In this document: positions 5,672-6,936 of the stretch, in pieces
Layout: each line of letters starts with the position of its first letter
Position numbering within the stretch: the stretch's first letter is position 1
Source: Desulfobacterales bacterium
GTDB taxonomy: Bacteria; Desulfobacterota; DSM-4660; Desulfatiglandales; Desulfatiglandaceae
NCBI GenBank assembly: GCA_021107495.1
Contig: JAIOSR010000031.1
Location: 1 to 6,936, forward strand
Direction: 5' to 3'
Length of the DNA stretch: 6,936 bases
The notes under the pieces: generated by a model
What the model was told of the DNA's origin: nothing
Database searches by the model: none
What the model saw: the letters and a program-made list of their open reading frames with translations, nothing else
Program-made: the position numbers and the translations under genes

Positions 5672-6936
5672 TTAATGCCCCAACACCTCCCTGATGGCCT
5701 CGGCAAGGTCGCGCATAACAAGCGGCTTCATGGCAAGTTTTTTTATCCCTATTTCTCCTGCGCTTTTTGCGGTGACCCGTTCGCTAAAACCGGTGCAGAG
5801 TATAATCGGAATATTGGGGCGAATTTTAATCATTGCCCTGGCTAACTTGTCACCCGTCATATTGGGCATGGTCATATCTGTGATGACCAGGTCAAATGCA
5901 TCCGGTTCCGCCTTGAAAAGCTCCAATGCCTCGATACTACTCGTTCTGGTAATCAATTCATATCCCAAGTGCTCCAGCATTTGTCTTCCTATATCTACCA
6001 ATGCCTCTTCGTCGTCCACAAAAAGGATGCGCTCATGACCGGTGGGAATCCCTTTGTAGGGGGACGCGGCCATTCTATCCGCTTTCTCCTTTGGATATTC
6101 CATTCGGGGAAGATATACGTGGAAGGTGGTTCCCTGTCCGGGCTCGCTTTCAACGGTAATAGAGCCACCATGACTCTTTATGATCCCGTGGACCACTGAC
6201 AATCCCAATCCGGTTCCCTGGGCCTTTTCCCTGGTGGTGAAGTAGGGATCAAAGATCCGTCCCAGAACATCCGGGGTCATGCCAATACCCGTATCACGAA
6301 CCGTCAATTTCAGGTAGGGGCCCGGAAGAATATCCAGATATTCGATCTGGGATTCCAAAATTTGATTCGCCTGGCCCATGGAATCGGAAGCATGTCCCTC
6401 TAAAGTGGTATCCTTTTCATAATCCGCACTGCTGAATCCAAAATACACATTCTGAATACCTATCTCAAGTATGCCGCCATTTTCCTGCATGGCATGGGCG
6501 GCATTGGTACAGAGATTCATCAGGACCTGATGAATCTGGGTAGGATCAGCCTCGACAGTACCCTTGTCTGCCTGTGTATCCTGACGGATCTCTATGGTGC
6601 TTGGCAAAGATGCCCTGAGCATTTTCAGTGCCTCATTGACGATGCTGTTGACTTCAACCGGCAAGCGTTCCTGCTTGGTTTGCCGGCTAAATGCAAGGAT
6701 CTGATTAACAAGATCTCTTGCCCGATGACCGGCCTCCTGTATCTTATTTAAGTGTTGCCTGATTTTGCTATCATCTTCAGCTTCTAAAATGGCAAGATCG
6801 GTATATCCAAGAATAGCACCCAGAATATTATTGAAGTCATGGGTGATTCCCCCTGCCAATGTCCCGATAGCCTCCATCTTCTGAGACTGTTGAAGCTGGA
6901 CTTCCAATTGGCGCTGTTGCGTAATATCTTTAAGAA
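5672..6936 (-). CDS. hybrid sensor histidine kinase with C-terminal receiver, 5'-partial
   Basis: The frame is open to the right edge, where LKDITQQRQLEVQLQQSQ looks like the end of a PAS/PAC domain, so the sensor region lies outside the window. The TTG at 6905-6907 is not a believable start. Numbered from that codon, the H-box is GTLAGGITHDFNNIL (H23 as phospho-acceptor). The N-box is NLCTNAAHAM (131-140), the G1 motif is DTGIGM (205-210), the F-box region is FDPYFTT and the G2 motif is GTGLGLSVVHGII. A receiver domain at about 292-410 has D298-D299, D344 in ITDMTMPNMTG, T372 and K394 followed by Pro. The likely phosphate path is H23 to D344, then perhaps onward to separate proteins. The stretch between N-box and G1 (about 151-192) is longer than usual for this type, apparently an insertion of some 20-30 residues. 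It is convergent with the porin gene. It is an obvious but unproven candidate kinase for the receiver proteins at 2232-3631. Confidence 0.92.
   Translation of the reverse strand, partial: LKDITQQRQLEVQLQQSQKMEAIGTLAGGITHDFNNILGAILGYTDLAILEAEDDSKIRQHLNKIQEAGHRARDLVNQILAFSRQTKQERLPVEVNSIVNEALKMLRASLPSTIEIRQDTQADKGTVEADPTQIHQVLMNLCTNAAHAMQENGGILEIGIQNVYFGFSSADYEKDTTLEGHASDSMGQANQILESQIEYLDILPGPYLKLTVRDTGIGMTPDVLGRIFDPYFTTREKAQGTGLGLSVVHGIIKSHGGSITVESEPGQGTTFHVYLPRMEYPKEKADRMAASPYKGIPTGHERILFVDDEEALVDIGRQMLEHLGYELITRTSSIEALELFKAEPDAFDLVITDMTMPNMTGDKLARAMIKIRPNIPIILCTGFSERVTAKSAGEIGIKKLAMKPLVMRDLAEAIREVLGH

Overview
The window reads as part of a chromosome from a sulfate-reducer-like member of Desulfobacterota (the former Deltaproteobacteria). 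This is inferred from the gene families together (a divergent SLC13 carrier, a REC-CBS regulator, an outer-membrane porin of the Porin_5 type, a PAS-type hybrid histidine kinase) and from a moderate GC content near 48-50%. No 16S or other marker gene is present, so the assignment is tentative. Six complete or nearly complete genes lie on the + strand, and one gene lies on the - strand and converges on them.

Region 1-1917 is a membrane-protein group. It holds the C-terminal ~385 residues of an SLC13/DASS-type carrier whose 5' end is outside the window. Next comes a tightly coupled small single-pass membrane protein gene interrupted by an in-frame TAA, then a multi-spanning Yip1-like protein. 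The interrupted small gene has a strong ribosome binding site overlapping the carrier's stop codon, so an intact version would probably be translated with the transporter.

Region 1918-2231 is non-coding. Most of it is a ~159-bp structured element with terminal inverted repeats (TTGA, four bases, CTCGTAAAAAGTC) and several internal hairpins. It looks like a non-autonomous mobile element or a REP-like repeat. A single slightly degenerate copy of the same end lies at 5553-5573, at the end of the porin gene.

Region 2232-3965 is a compact signalling cassette: a response regulator fused to two CBS domains, a stand-alone receiver protein, and a small low-GC STAS-like protein. None has a DNA-binding output domain, so the output is probably by protein-protein contact, possibly on the neighbouring transporter or another membrane target. 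Region 3966-4176 is an intergenic gap without a confident signal.

Region 4177-5556 encodes an outer-membrane beta-barrel porin with a periplasmic coiled-coil N-terminus. A stem-loop between the convergent genes (5611-5636) may end transcription. From 5672 to the right edge, the - strand encodes the C-terminal part of a hybrid histidine kinase (end of PAS/PAC, HisKA, HATPase_c, receiver), whose N-terminus is outside the window.

I see no CRISPR array, tRNA, rRNA, integrase, transposase or toxin-antitoxin pair. The most notable items are the interrupted small membrane gene, the inverted-repeat element and its solo relative, the loss of SNT signatures in the carrier, and the kinase-less signalling cassette.
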